Of a DNA stretch of 64,000 bases, positions 42,316 to 52,223 are shown piece by piece. How positions within the stretch are numbered: the stretch's first letter is position 1; every line of letters begins with the position of its first letter. The position numbers were made by a program, and so were the translations under genes. Source of the stretch: Teratosphaeria epicoccoides (Eukaryota; Ascomycota; Dothideomycetes; Mycosphaerellales; Teratosphaeriaceae); assembly GCA_021401465.1 (NCBI GenBank), contig JADDMT010000065.1, positions 62,001-126,000 on the forward strand, written 5' to 3'. Below the pieces are notes generated by a model. The model saw nothing but the letters and a program-made list of their open reading frames with translations, was not told the origin of the DNA and ran no database searches.

Positions 42316-44349
42316 CTAGTGCCTGGCCTGCAGCATCCTCATCCTTGCTGTCTCATCCCCTTGCGACTGATTATCCGAATGCGACCTCTCAGGACGCTGC
42401 GTCTGCGTCATGCTTATGTTGGCGAATGGGGTAGTCAGAGTATCCCGACTATTACTACTAATTGGACTGCTCGTCCCGCTTTGCCGCAGGCCACCAGAGG
42501 TATGCGATCGTGTATGCGCCGCACCAGGTCTCTGCGGTAACAAACTCGGCGAAGGTGGTCGCGACGTCGCGTCGATGTAGCTGGGCGGGCCTTCGGTGAA
42601 AGGTGTCATGGTGCCTGGTGTCCGTAATGCGGCGCCGTAGGAAGGTACGCGGGAGAGAGTGCTCATGTCGTATTCTTGGCCATGGATGCCATTATTACGG
42701 CCGTCTGACTCGGACGTCCGTCGTGAGAGGGGCGCGGAGCCGTGTGGTGAGTGGCCTGCGGAAGCGGAGGGGAAGTACGACTCATTGGCTGGAGTGCCTG
42801 AGTCGCCTGTGTGACCTCCCGCACCAGGTGAGGTGCCGCCAGATGCACTGCAACTGTGTCCAGCGAACCGGACTATTTGCGTGGTGTTCAGGGTGTCGCG
42901 GCCTCGTTGCTGAAGGTCTGCCAACCGTGAGTGCAAAATTGAAGGTGTGGCACTACCATGGTGATGCGGCGTTTGCCCACCACCATCGCCGAACGCTGAC
43001 GCATCACCATTGGCAACACCATTGAGCGATCGCACTGCTGCAGACGCTGACGCATCACCATTTGCAACACCGTTGAGCGATCCCACCGCCGGCAAATTCT
43101 CTTGCGATCCTCTACGACTCTGCGCGAAGAATCCAGCAGGCGTGTTCACACCACTTCCAGCCCTACTCATGTAGCCTGCCGGGTCGATATCGCTGAAGAT
43201 CTGATCCAACACATGCCTCCCATATTCCGGCGGCGCAACAACACTCGTCTCAGTGCTATTGAGCTGCTCGTCCGTCTGACCGTTGATCGTGCCGGTAACC
43301 TCATTCCGCTCGTCCACGGGCAAGTTTGGCGAGATGAAGAGCTTGACTGGTAACCGACATACCAGCTGTGACACATGACCTTCTGGGTTGTGGATATTGA
43401 CCATCAACTTGAAGCGGTGTGTCACGTTGATCTGATGCGAATCCACGTCCTGCCGACAGACATTGAGGCTTTTCGGAAGTGGCAACGTCGCTTTGAACTT
43501 GTACATCTCGTCCGCTAGGGTCGGGTTCTCCGCCGTCTCGCCATCGAACATGACCTTTGAGTGCTCCGGAAATTCCATGTCCGCCTTTGCCACCTCACTC
43601 TCCTCTGTCTTCGTTCTGTCCGCCCTAACATCGGGGACCTCGCTCGCCTGTATCCGTTTGACCACCGTCTCCATCAGCCGCAGCTCAATTTTGCCTAATC
43701 GAATGCCTTTTTTGATCGGTGAAAGCTCGACGTCTGCTGTAATTGATGTTCCAAACACAATGGCATCCGTCGGTATGCTGATAGAATACGCGATCTTGTT
43801 GGCCCAAATATCCGCATTCACGCGACTCCGGGTCATCTCCATACTATCCTGGCCTAATGTCCTGACAATCCGTATATGCTCTTGTGCCAACACATCCTTC
43901 GCGTTCCAACCCGGCCGCGAAACGCTCGCATGTAAATGATACACAATGTATGTCTCCCTCAAACCCTCCACACTTTCCGGCATAGACGGATCCAGCTCAA
44001 ACTCGAACGGCCATTCTATGGGCCCCGCCTTGACTTTGTGCGAGCTCTCAATCCCCAGCTTCTGCGCCTGATTCCAGAAGACCCTCTTGTCCACTACCTC
44101 GCCCGCAGATATGCCGCCCATGAACCACCAACTGATCTTCCGCTTACCCTCCAGGCGCACCTTAGGTTTCAGAATGCTCATGGCTTCTGGCGCGTTGAAG
44201 CGCACTCGCCCGGTGAGCTTGACCGTCTGCGCCTCATGCTCGCCTCCGTGGAAAACTATGAATCTCGTGTCTGGAATGATCTCGAGGGTTGGCTTGGTCT
44301 TGGTAGAGCTGCCCAGGCCATGGTGTGCGCCACGCGGCGTAGGAATCAT
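42316..44349 (-). CDS. CreD/ApyA-type alpha-arrestin
   Basis: A continuous frame from the ATG at 44347-44349 encodes 677 residues. The arrestin N-domain is at about 20-150 (LEIIPDTRFIVFHGGEHEA, then WPFEFELDPSMPESVEGL and ETYIVYHLHASV). The arrestin C-domain is at about 185-345 (IAYSISIPTDAIVFGTSI, HRFKLMVNIHNPEGHVSQL, PVKLFISPNLPVDE). Two PPxY motifs follow: PPEY at 373-376 and PPSY at 588-591. These recruit WW domains of Rsp5/HulA-type HECT ubiquitin ligases. The rest of the tail is Ser/Gly/His rich with a 17-residue internal duplication. Such ART proteins couple nutrient signals to ubiquitination of plasma-membrane transporters; in Aspergillus, CreD and ApyA bind HulA. The frame stays open 200 codons upstream to 44949, so a short 5' exon or an earlier start is possible. 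The next gene upstream encodes a CreC-type protein. Confidence 0.87.
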   Translation of the reverse strand: MIPTPRGAHHGLGSSTKTKPTLEIIPDTRFIVFHGGEHEAQTVKLTGRVRFNAPEAMSILKPKVRLEGKRKISWWFMGGISAGEVVDKRVFWNQAQKLGIESSHKVKAGPIEWPFEFELDPSMPESVEGLRETYIVYHLHASVSRPGWNAKDVLAQEHIRIVRTLGQDSMEMTRSRVNADIWANKIAYSISIPTDAIVFGTSITADVELSPIKKGIRLGKIELRLMETVVKRIQASEVPDVRADRTKTEESEVAKADMEFPEHSKVMFDGETAENPTLADEMYKFKATLPLPKSLNVCRQDVDSHQINVTHRFKLMVNIHNPEGHVSQLVCRLPVKLFISPNLPVDERNEVTGTINGQTDEQLNSTETSVVAPPEYGRHVLDQIFSDIDPAGYMSRAGSGVNTPAGFFAQSRRGSQENLPAVGSLNGVANGDASASAAVRSLNGVANGDASAFGDGGGQTPHHHGSATPSILHSRLADLQQRGRDTLNTTQIVRFAGHSCSASGGTSPGAGGHTGDSGTPANESYFPSASAGHSPHGSAPLSRRTSESDGRNNGIHGQEYDMSTLSRVPSYGAALRTPGTMTPFTEGPPSYIDATSRPPSPSLLPQRPGAAHTRSHTSGGLRQSGTSSPISSNSRDTLTTPFANISMTQTQRPERSHSDNQSQGDETARMRMLQARH
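42993..43082. repeat. 51-bp in-frame duplication inside the arrestin gene
   Basis: A 39-base core (42993-43031) recurs 51 bases on (43044-43082) with two differences. It gives the protein two copies of SLNGVANGDASA between the PPxY motifs. Confidence 0.9.
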
Positions 44350-45900
44350 TGCCGGAGTGCGCGGAGCAGTGTTGACGCCAGCCCCTGGCCAGTGCAGAAT
44401 AGTTTGCGCCAGTTTGTCCGATGTCCTGTGAAGTAGTTCCCTGCTGACGTCGTCACTTCGCTGGTTGCAATCCGTCTTTGTGCTTGCGTGGCTGTTGCCC
44501 ACGATCACGACCGCAACATTCGCTGCAAAGCAATCAAGAGACGACCATGCGCCAGGCAGGATCCAAAAGACCAGATGCAGCCAAAATGTAGCAAAAGGCT
44601 GCAGACAACCCAAGTCACCAGCATCAAGTCTACCAGATGCTCTCTTCAGAAGCACACCTCTGCAGCTAAATGCACAATTTACGCCCCCGTGACGTGCACG
44701 CAAAGGGACTTTTCCAACTTGTCTCGTCCTACTACACGCGTGCGTCAGGACATCGGCCCTTGCGAAAAGCGTTCGGAAAGGCGTGCACCTGCTGCGTGGA
44801 CCGTCATGCAGATATATGGGTCCCGCGACAATCCAGACACAATTCCACCCCGTCACCCGCGTGATATGTTGGGAAATGTGATTGTTATCGTTGAATCCCC
44901 AGAGGGCTGCAGAGGCGCCGCAGTAGGACCGTCGCTGCCCCACAATCACGCTCTATATCAGATTTGCTCAGGTGTATGAGACCTCACGCGACTGTATCGC
45001 AGGTCTGGCCAAGTTGTGACAACTTCCTGCTCCACTACAGTCAATAGTGGCAGAGCGGCATGCACAAAGACACCTGGGAGGCAAGCAGTGATCGGCTGAG
45101 GGTAAGCACGCCCTTGTCCCGTCGGCACGCTACAGGACGATCTACGGGCTAGCGGCTAGCCGGCCGCCGCTCTTCGGCGCTGAATAATATGCGCAGGCTG
45201 CACTTAATCGACGAAGATCCAGAATGTGTGAAGTAATCGGGGCACACCACCCCGTACTGCCCAGCAGCATGGAAGGCAATGATCTTGGTCCCCGCCAAAA
45301 ATCGGACATCTGACGACATGCAAATACGAAAGACATGCGAAGGACGCGTGGAAGCACATGTCGAATCCTTCCCGAAAATTCTAGGTTGACACTCATTGGA
45401 CTGGCACCCGAATCGAGAGATGCCGCAATTCATCAGCTCTTCACTTCTATATGTACATCCCTCTACGAGCAAGCGCTCAGTCCCCAATATTGACACCCTG
45501 CTCAGCGACAGTCAAGAACCACCACCCAAACTACTGACCGAAGCCTCGAGTCCAGGTCCAGCGGCACCATCAGCACCTTCCTTTGGCCTTTGCCATTCGC
45601 GAATGTGACCTATTAAAGAACGTTACACGTCAGATTGAGACAAAATCCATTTCGGTCCCAGCAGCATGGTTCAGTTCTCTCCACATCTCATTTCATCAGC
45701 TTCGCAAAGCTCTGATGGGTCGAGGACCACGAACAAGCCTTTGCCACTAGTGCTGCCACAAATTCCCAACAGAAAAACCACATCGTGATGTTATGCGTCA
45801 ATCGCTACACGCACTTCGTGTAACTCAGAGTGACTGCGCAAGCAATCCTCGTCGCAGTCGGGCCTTCCACAAGAGTCTCATGCTCGTTCGGTCGGCGGTC
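44350..45900. other. Intergenic between arrestin and creC-type genes
   Basis: It holds the arrestin upstream region, including ~600 bp of stop-free but uncharacteristic frame, and the 3' flank of the creC-type gene. A Cys-bearing minus frame at 45496-45149 lacks a signal peptide or motif and is not called. Confidence 0.4.
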
Positions 45901-48006
45901 TCACAACGAGTGTCCTGGACGTTGCTCGCCATGGGCATCGACTGTCATTTGCAACACTCACGCAGAATGAAATAAAGGCAAACTCACCATCTCGGCAACT
46001 TGTGACAATGTAATGCTCCTCAAACCCCACCCAACTCAGCGGATGCTCATCCACAACCTTGTTCATGACCGGAGGCAACAACGCCGTCGACCTCATACTA
46101 TCTACAGGATGAACCGTCTCCGCCATCGCTTCGAGCCCTTCGCTCTCGCCATCAGCCGTACTAGCGATCTCACCATCCGGTTGCTGCGACCGGCTCGAGT
46201 TGCTCCTCAGCCTTGTAGCAGAAGGTTGCGTGCTTTCCTTGCGATGATTCGTGCTGACGCTAAGTCCACGGTTTCTGGCCACAGTGCTCATCGCTTTCGG
46301 ACGGCCGAGCATACCGACGCTGAAGTCCCAGAGCAGTAATCTGCAGTCGTCTCCTACGCTTCCGAATCGGTAGTTCCGCTCGTCGCATCTCCAGGCGTCA
46401 AACTTCACGTCTGTGACCCAGCTGTGGTGACCTACACACCTGGCGACAAGCGCTTGCTCGTGGATACTCCAGATGCTGACCAGATCGTCTTGTCCACCGG
46501 TCAAGACGTATCGTCCGTCGGGTGACCAGGTTACGCAGATCATGGCTCCGTAGTACGAACGGTACACGCCCAGAACGCGTTCGTTGATATAGTCAAAGAT
46601 GGTCAATGTGCCGTCTTGGCAGACGATGGCTAGCGTTTGTCCGTCCGGCGAAAAGGCAAGGCTGTTGACCTTCATGTTCGAGACTTTCCAGACCGCGACC
46701 GGGTTCGCTTTCTGATTTCTCGATTGGACTGACTTCAAGATTTGCAGCTTGCCTGCGAACTTGTGGGAGCCAAGATGGCTGTTGCCATTGGCGCCGTTGC
46801 TCTCAGATGCGGCTTCTTCTTCGGCATTGAACTCGGCGTCTTCTTTCTCTTTGTCGTATACGACAAGCTTGCCGTCCATATGCGCGGCGACGAAAAGGTT
46901 CTCCTTGTTCGGTACCCAGAGAATCGTCGTGATGGCGGAAGGGTTGATAATGCCGTGCTTGTTCAATCGTGCATACTTCTGCGACAATGGTTCATACCAG
47001 ATGATATCGCTCGTGTTGGAGCCTAGAGCCACATCGATGTGAGTCGTTGAAAGTGTGCATGGATTGACGTCGTGGCACAAGACATGCGCTTTCGTGAAGA
47101 GCACCTTGGTCAGATTCTCCTGCTTATACTCAGACGCAAGATCGAGCCACAAAAATGCGCGGTTGATATTCGCGAATATCATGTTACCATCCGCCGACCT
47201 CTCACTGAGCCGCTTGGAGAGCGCCTCATGCGGTATGACCCTCGACACATATGACGAATTCGACTTGACGATATTATTTTTCGGCTTCATCCTCTCACCC
47301 TTTTTTGTCTTGACTGGCGGTACTTGCAATGCTGGATTTCCATCTCCAAATGTCGCTCCATGACTGTAGTATCCCACGGAACCAAAACCATTCGCTGTCG
47401 ATCCTGCATCACTTCTGGGACTTTGCGCCTCTTCCTGAATGCTCTGTGGCAGGTGCGATTTTGTGCTTGCCCCCGTGATGGTGCGAAACAGGCTTTGTGT
47501 CGGTGGCTTCTGCGGCGCAATGTTCGCTACCGACAACCTCGTACCTGCCGTCGGCGGACCCAAATTTGTCGACAGCGGATTGTTATTCGGCTGTGGCGCA
47601 TCACTCGGATGCGGTGGTGGAGTTGCGAGGTGCAGATCGTCGGTCAGGACATATGTGCCTTCCCCTACCACCAGCTGGTACTCTGGTCCAGTGGGATGCT
47701 CCAAAGTGTTGTTGGTCTCGAGCAGCTGACCGCCGCCCGGCATTCCGTTGTAGAGGTTGCCATTGGGCAATCTGCAAACCCGGAGTATTTACATCAGTGA
47801 CTGCGCAAAGCAGGGTGCGGCGCAGATTGGGGCCAAGAGAGGTTGGGAGGGCTGACCTTGGGGGCGGTGGGAGGACGCTGGGATCTTGTCGTCAGCGAAG
47901 TGGCCTGCCTGCTTGATTCGCATGTCGTGAGCGCTGGCAGACATGTGGCACTTGGCAAGGCAAGGTAAGATTCACGGCACAGGCGAGGGCTTCGAGCTTA
48001 CAACAT
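45901..48006 (-). CDS. creC: CreC-type WD40 protein (carbon catabolite repression)
   Basis: Four exons (48006-48002, 47877-47857, 47771-45988 and 45914-45901) total 1,824 nt, or 607 residues. Exon 1 is ATGTT only, with GTAAGC donor, and rebuilds the family N-terminus MFVLPPPPR. Next come QLVVGEGTYVLTDDLHLATP and a polar region. WD40 repeats begin near residue 210 (MIFANINRAFLWLDLASEY), with SLAFSPDGQTLAIVCQDGTL, VTWSPDGRYVLTGGQDDLVS and GHHSWVTDVKFDAWRC. In Aspergillus, CreC is bound to the deubiquitinase CreB and is needed for carbon catabolite repression; the human counterpart is the WDR20 class of USP12/46 activators. The last intron (73 bp) leads to GHSL and a TGA, a little short of the usual end. 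The start is inferred from exact frame restoration; no transcript was seen. Confidence 0.9.
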
Positions 48007-48468
48007 GGTGACTTGCGGCGTGAAATGACCAGACGACTATTTGATCGCTCGTGGAGGTACTGAGTGCGGACGTTGTGTTCCCATATCTGAATCTTGCGAA
48101 GACTAGAGAAATCACAATGGCCCAACGGAATGAGTGCAGGTGCTTTGTCGATGCCTCGAGTCGACCGGCCATGATTCTGGCTGCGGGGTCGGACGGCAGA
48201 ACAAGTGGGAGGACGATATGGGGCAATTGGTCTCGCAGAAAATGGTGGACAGATTGCAGACATTTCCATGACTACATAGAGAAGCAGATGAGCTCCCGGG
48301 GCTGACTCTACCGAATGTTCTGGGCGAGAGCTAGGAACCCACGATGGAACTTGAATGCCGTTAGGTTGCAGGCACCTGCCACGTACGCTTGGCGCTAAGC
48401 ACGTTCCGTCTCTTCGCACCACCCTTCCGGCGTCGTGTGAGTGCGCAGGCTGGCAAGGCAGTGTCGCA
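48007..48468. promoter_or_regulatory. Divergent intergenic region between creC and bud22
   Basis: About 460 bp between divergent starts, presumably carrying both promoters. No clear transcription-factor site was picked out. Confidence 0.45.
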
Positions 48469-49910
48469 ATGCTCAAGCGGAAGAGAGAGGCAGGAGATGA
48501 TGGATCCGCGGAAGCCGCACACCGGGGAGCAGCGCAGCAGCGGGTACAGCACAAGCTCAAAGTGGGCGTAGTCAAGCTGGGCCATGCGTTCAAGATCGCA
48601 AAGGGCTTCGAGAGGCAGAAGCTGTCGAGGAGGCTGAAGACCGCGCAAAGCGAGAAGAAAGAGCTTGATGAGCAGCGCATAAGTGCGGAAATCAGTGCGA
48701 TCAAGGTGCGGCATGAGCGATACACCGCATGAGGACGTTATGGTAGGCTGACAAGCGGCATGTAAGACAGACACTCAATACGTCTGCCTCTGCTCAACAT
48801 TTTCTGTACAAGACTTTGTCCAAGATCAAAGTCGTGGCCGCGTCGCCGAAGCTCCCAAAGGAAGTCACGGAGCATAACGCACTTTCTGCGAATGCTTCGT
48901 TACTAAATGTCCATGCTCGTCTGTGCAACTCGAACCCGGTGAAGGATGCCCTGCAGCCTGTACTCAAAGATGTCGGCAAGTCGTTAGGGGTGGATGTGAG
49001 CAAGAATAACGGTTCGAAGAAGAAGCGACTTCGAGCAAAGGATCACGAGGATGCTGCGGTGAGGGAGAAGGCGATTGTACAGAAGAGATATCTGCAAGCT
49101 GCCGACGACTCCGAGTCCAGAGAGGACGATGGGCAACAGAACGGCGGCGCCAACGGCGCAGGTTCAGACGACTCTGAGGAAGCCTTTGCACGATTCGATG
49201 ACCGTTTGGCATTCTCCGGAGCTGAAGCCGGCGAAGACGATGGCGCCGGTGATGACCTCAGTGAGGACGGCAGTGACATAGACGTTGACGTCCTGGAGAA
49301 GCAGCTTACCGCAGAAGGTGTGCAGCGATCTCGAACCAAGCTCAAACCTTCGCAGGCCAAAAAATATGACCACGCAGCCGTCCTTGCGCTGTCCGGGTCA
49401 GGTGACGACGTAGACAGCGCTCCATCACCAGAGCCACGGAAGGCACCGGCTCCCAAGAAGTCCGCCTTCATCCCATCCCTAACTCTGGGTGGCTACATCT
49501 CTGGCTCAGGCTCAGACATCGATGATGACTTGGACATTGCACCCAGGAAGAACCGAAGAGGTCAGCAAGCGCGCAGAGCGATTGCAGAGAAGAAGTACGG
49601 AGCGAAGGCTAAGCATCTGCAGAAGCAGGATCAGAAGAGGGATCAGGGCTGGGATCCCAAGAGAGGTGCTACGGAAGGTGGGACAGGTGACAGGCATGGG
49701 AAGGCTGGACCTAGAATTGTGGGCAAAGGCGACAGAGAGAGACGGCGCGATGGTGGTAGAGGTGGTTTTGAGCAGTCAACGCGAAAGCTGGAGCCTAAGC
49801 ACAGGGATGATAGTGGTCCTATCCATCCTAGTTGGGAGGCCGCGAAGAAGGCGAAAGAGAGGAAGGAGGCGCCGGTACCGTTTCAGGGCAAGAAGATCAC
49901 GTTTGACTGA
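48469..49910 (+). CDS. bud22: Bud22-like ribosome biogenesis protein
   Basis: Two exons (48469-48705 and 48771-49910; 65-bp intron GTGCGG...GACAG) encode 458 residues. The start MLKRKREAG leads into a basic helical region (KLKVGVVKLGHAFKIAKGFE, then RQKLSRRLKTAQSEKK). Across the intron comes FLYKTLSKIKVVAASPKLP. The middle is acidic (DDSEE, GDDLSEDGSDIDVD), followed by SAFIPSLTLGGYISGSGSD. The end is very basic and closes with the family signature HPSWEAAKKAKERKEAPVPF then QGKKITFD. Bud22/SRFBP1 proteins act in the nucleolus in early small-subunit rRNA processing (A0-A2 cleavages) in yeast. Alternating acidic and basic low-complexity blocks are normal for the family. The join is phase 0 and removes an in-frame stop. 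Confidence 0.9.
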
Positions 49911-50264
49911 AACGCAATGCTACAGATTGCGAGGTGGAGTAGAGACGTCGGCTGCACCATCGTGAGAAACAAGGCCGGGTGCAGCATATTGGTCTCTGTT
50001 CGGTCTCGAGCTTCATTAACATGTGCACATGAGCAGTGGCATAGTACAAGCCAGCAGTACCATCGTCGAGACGACCGCCGAAGCATGTGGAAATAGGAGC
50101 ATCGTGAAGCCTTATTCAGCACGGCATCCGTTTACCAAGCTGTCTATGTGTATCTCGGCCTAATGCCGTACCATGCATGCATCATCGTCACTGCCGCCAG
50201 CGATCTCCACCGGAGTCCGCCAGCTTCCTCTGTGCCCACGAACCTTGATATCACGCAGCCTGTC
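49911..50264. other. Convergent intergenic region
   Basis: It lies between the 3' ends of bud22 and the secreted-protein gene. No gene or repeat seen. Confidence 0.5.
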
Positions 50265-50799
50265 CTAATAATCTGGGCAGTTGAAGCCCGTCTGGAGCAG
50301 GTCGCCGTTCGGGAAGAGCTCGTCGAACATGGCGTTGAGGGTACCGCCGTTATTCTTCGGGCACTTGTACTTGATTTGCGCGTAACCGTCGCCAGTGTCG
50401 CCGACTGCGTTGCGGCATTAGCAAGAGTCCGGGTACTGTCAAGAGGGTCTGAGGAACCTTACTGCAGTCGAATGAGTACTCAAAGGCGCTGCTGCAGATG
50501 TCATCGATGGCGTCGTTGAGGATACTGCACTCCTCGGTGACATCGTCGTCCCTACGTGGAGGACATGTTAGCGACCCTAATTGGCTTACGCGGCAAATCC
50601 GACAACTTGTGAATTGCTCATGGACTTACCAAGTCATGCCAATGTTCGTCTCGTAGCTCGCATCAGCGCCATCGTTGTCTTTGGCTGTACAGGATTGTCC
50701 GCCGGCGTCAGGGTCGGACGCGCGCTTCTCGAGGCTGAGGGGAGAAGCGATGGTGATGCCAGCGAATGCGACGATCGAGAGGATAGTGAAGAGCTGCAT
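50265..50799 (-). CDS. Secreted cysteine-containing protein with Kex2 site
   Basis: Three exons (50799-50630, 50551-50463 and 50404-50265) encode 132 residues. The introns have GTAAGT/GTAAGG donors and TAG/CAG acceptors, and all joins keep frame. Residues 1-19 are a signal peptide (LFTILSIVAFAGITIA). A Lys-Arg at 25-26 (LSLEKR) is a classical Kex2-type processing site. The mature chain is acidic, with six Cys at 37, 65, 76, 86, 101 and 129, enough for three disulphides, and ends FNCPDY. No family was recognised. Size, secretion signals and paired cysteines fit a candidate effector or other extracellular protein. Without splicing the frame stops after residue 57, so a single-exon reading would be misleading. 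Confidence 0.78.
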
Positions 50800-51224
50800 G
50801 TTGTCTTGAGGCTCACGGTAATGGTTCCGCAAACGTCTGATGGACGTGTACCTTCGAATCGACGGATGAGTGGAAGGGAGTGGTACACGAGGCAGAAGCT
50901 TTAGCACGCGAGTTTTGAACACGCTGAGGTATGCACAGACCAATTTGGTATGCTTCCAGGCTGTATTCGATCATGCTGACATTTCTCAGGATGAGCGAGG
51001 AAGGCACATGAACCTGGCGGCGAGAGTAGGCGGCAAGCGCATCACATGCGAGCCCTTCACCGCTCGTCATCAGACCTGCTTCGATTCTGTCGCTATACGT
51101 TGGCAAGCGGGCTCGACTTCTACGGTGGGAGCAGCCAGTCCTAGCTATCGACTTGACGCCACGCCGTGCAAGTCGCCATCACATCTTGCGGGTATCATAG
51201 TTATCAATGTCGTCTGCCTCGCCT
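50800..51224. other. Intergenic, upstream of the secreted-protein gene
   Basis: About 425 bp, including the promoter side of the secreted-protein gene and the 3' flank of the RING gene. No gene seen. Confidence 0.5.
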
Positions 51225-52055
51225 TCATGCAAACATGTCATCGTACTCTCCATCATCCTCATCAACAGGAGGTGGCGGTGGCTTCTCCTTGACTAGCTTT
51301 TGGCGGTCGAGTGGGCATGTTGGGTTGAGTTTGAGCCACGGCTGTATACATTCGAGGTCGAAAAGATGATCCTTATGGCATGGCAGGCGGACAACCAACG
51401 GATGAGAGTCTGCGATGATCAGCCGAAGACTCTGAGCGAGGTGGTTTCCATCACAGGGCTGTGACGGTGCGTGGAGGGATCAGGAAAGGTCAATCGTCTT
51501 CGCAGCACTTGCCATTTAGGCATCTGAGTGAGCTGGGTAGAACCAAACGCTCTCATCATGTAGGGAACATTGGTATAGATCAAAGCCAACTCACCTTCGA
51601 GGAATGGGTTTGAGCAGATCGGACAACTCAAGTCCTCACTCAAGCTTTTCTTTGGTATTCTCTCAAGCTGCTCGATGAATTCATCGCTAACGCCTTTGAG
51701 CTCTGTAGGAGGCTGCTCGGCACTCGCCATCAGACTCTGCACCAGTTGCTCCATCAATTCATCGTGACTCGCAGCTTGTCCATTTCCAGATGCGCCTCGC
51801 ATCATCTCGTAGGCATTAGCTAGGTTGCGGAAGGCGGCACTGATATCCCGCGGCAGAGGGAGAGAATGCGCATTCTGCGGTTGACGCGAGCCAGAAGTAT
51901 CCACGAGATCAAGTGTAGAGAAGAAGGTCGATAGGTCGGGACGGCGGCGCGGAGGCTCTTGGGCGGTTGGCTTTGGGATGTTGTGCTCGACTGATCATTG
52001 TCAGTATGGGCTGCCCAGATTGAATGATGTCGTGCATACCCTCGTAACCAGACAT
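51225..52055 (-). CDS. RING-type zinc finger protein (likely E3 ubiquitin ligase)
   Basis: Three exons (52055-52040, 51990-51595 and 51409-51225) encode 198 residues. The first exon is 16 nt (MSGYE). Residues ~65-115 look helical, with ELMEQLVQSLM. The RING is built only after splicing: CPIC, then PLVVRLPCHKDHLFDLEC, IQPWLKLNPTCPLD. The last ligand position has Asp where a canonical RING has Cys (CPLD). The short tail ends EDDGEYDDMFA. RING proteins of this kind usually act as ubiquitin ligases; substrate and location are unknown. The layout resembles yeast YBR062C-type proteins. The gene is divergent from the TAPT1/Emp65 gene with only 168 bp between starts. Confidence 0.85.
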
Positions 52056-52223
52056 TGTTGCGAATAGAAGTTTAGTGTAGTGCGATGCAAGGTTACATGC
52101 AAGGAAGCAAAGATCCAGGCGTTTTCACATGTTGGATTCCGCGTCGCAGCAGCCAACTCACTTGCTGCATCATCTCAGCATCTATCATCGCAGCAGACAT
52201 GTGCCAGAATTGCAGCACGCGCG
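52056..52223. promoter_or_regulatory. Compact bidirectional promoter
   Basis: 168 bp separate the divergent start codons of the RING and TAPT1/Emp65 genes. Any promoter elements must be shared or overlapping. The frame of the TAPT1 gene stays open across much of it, but homologous-looking sequence begins after 52224. Confidence 0.55.
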
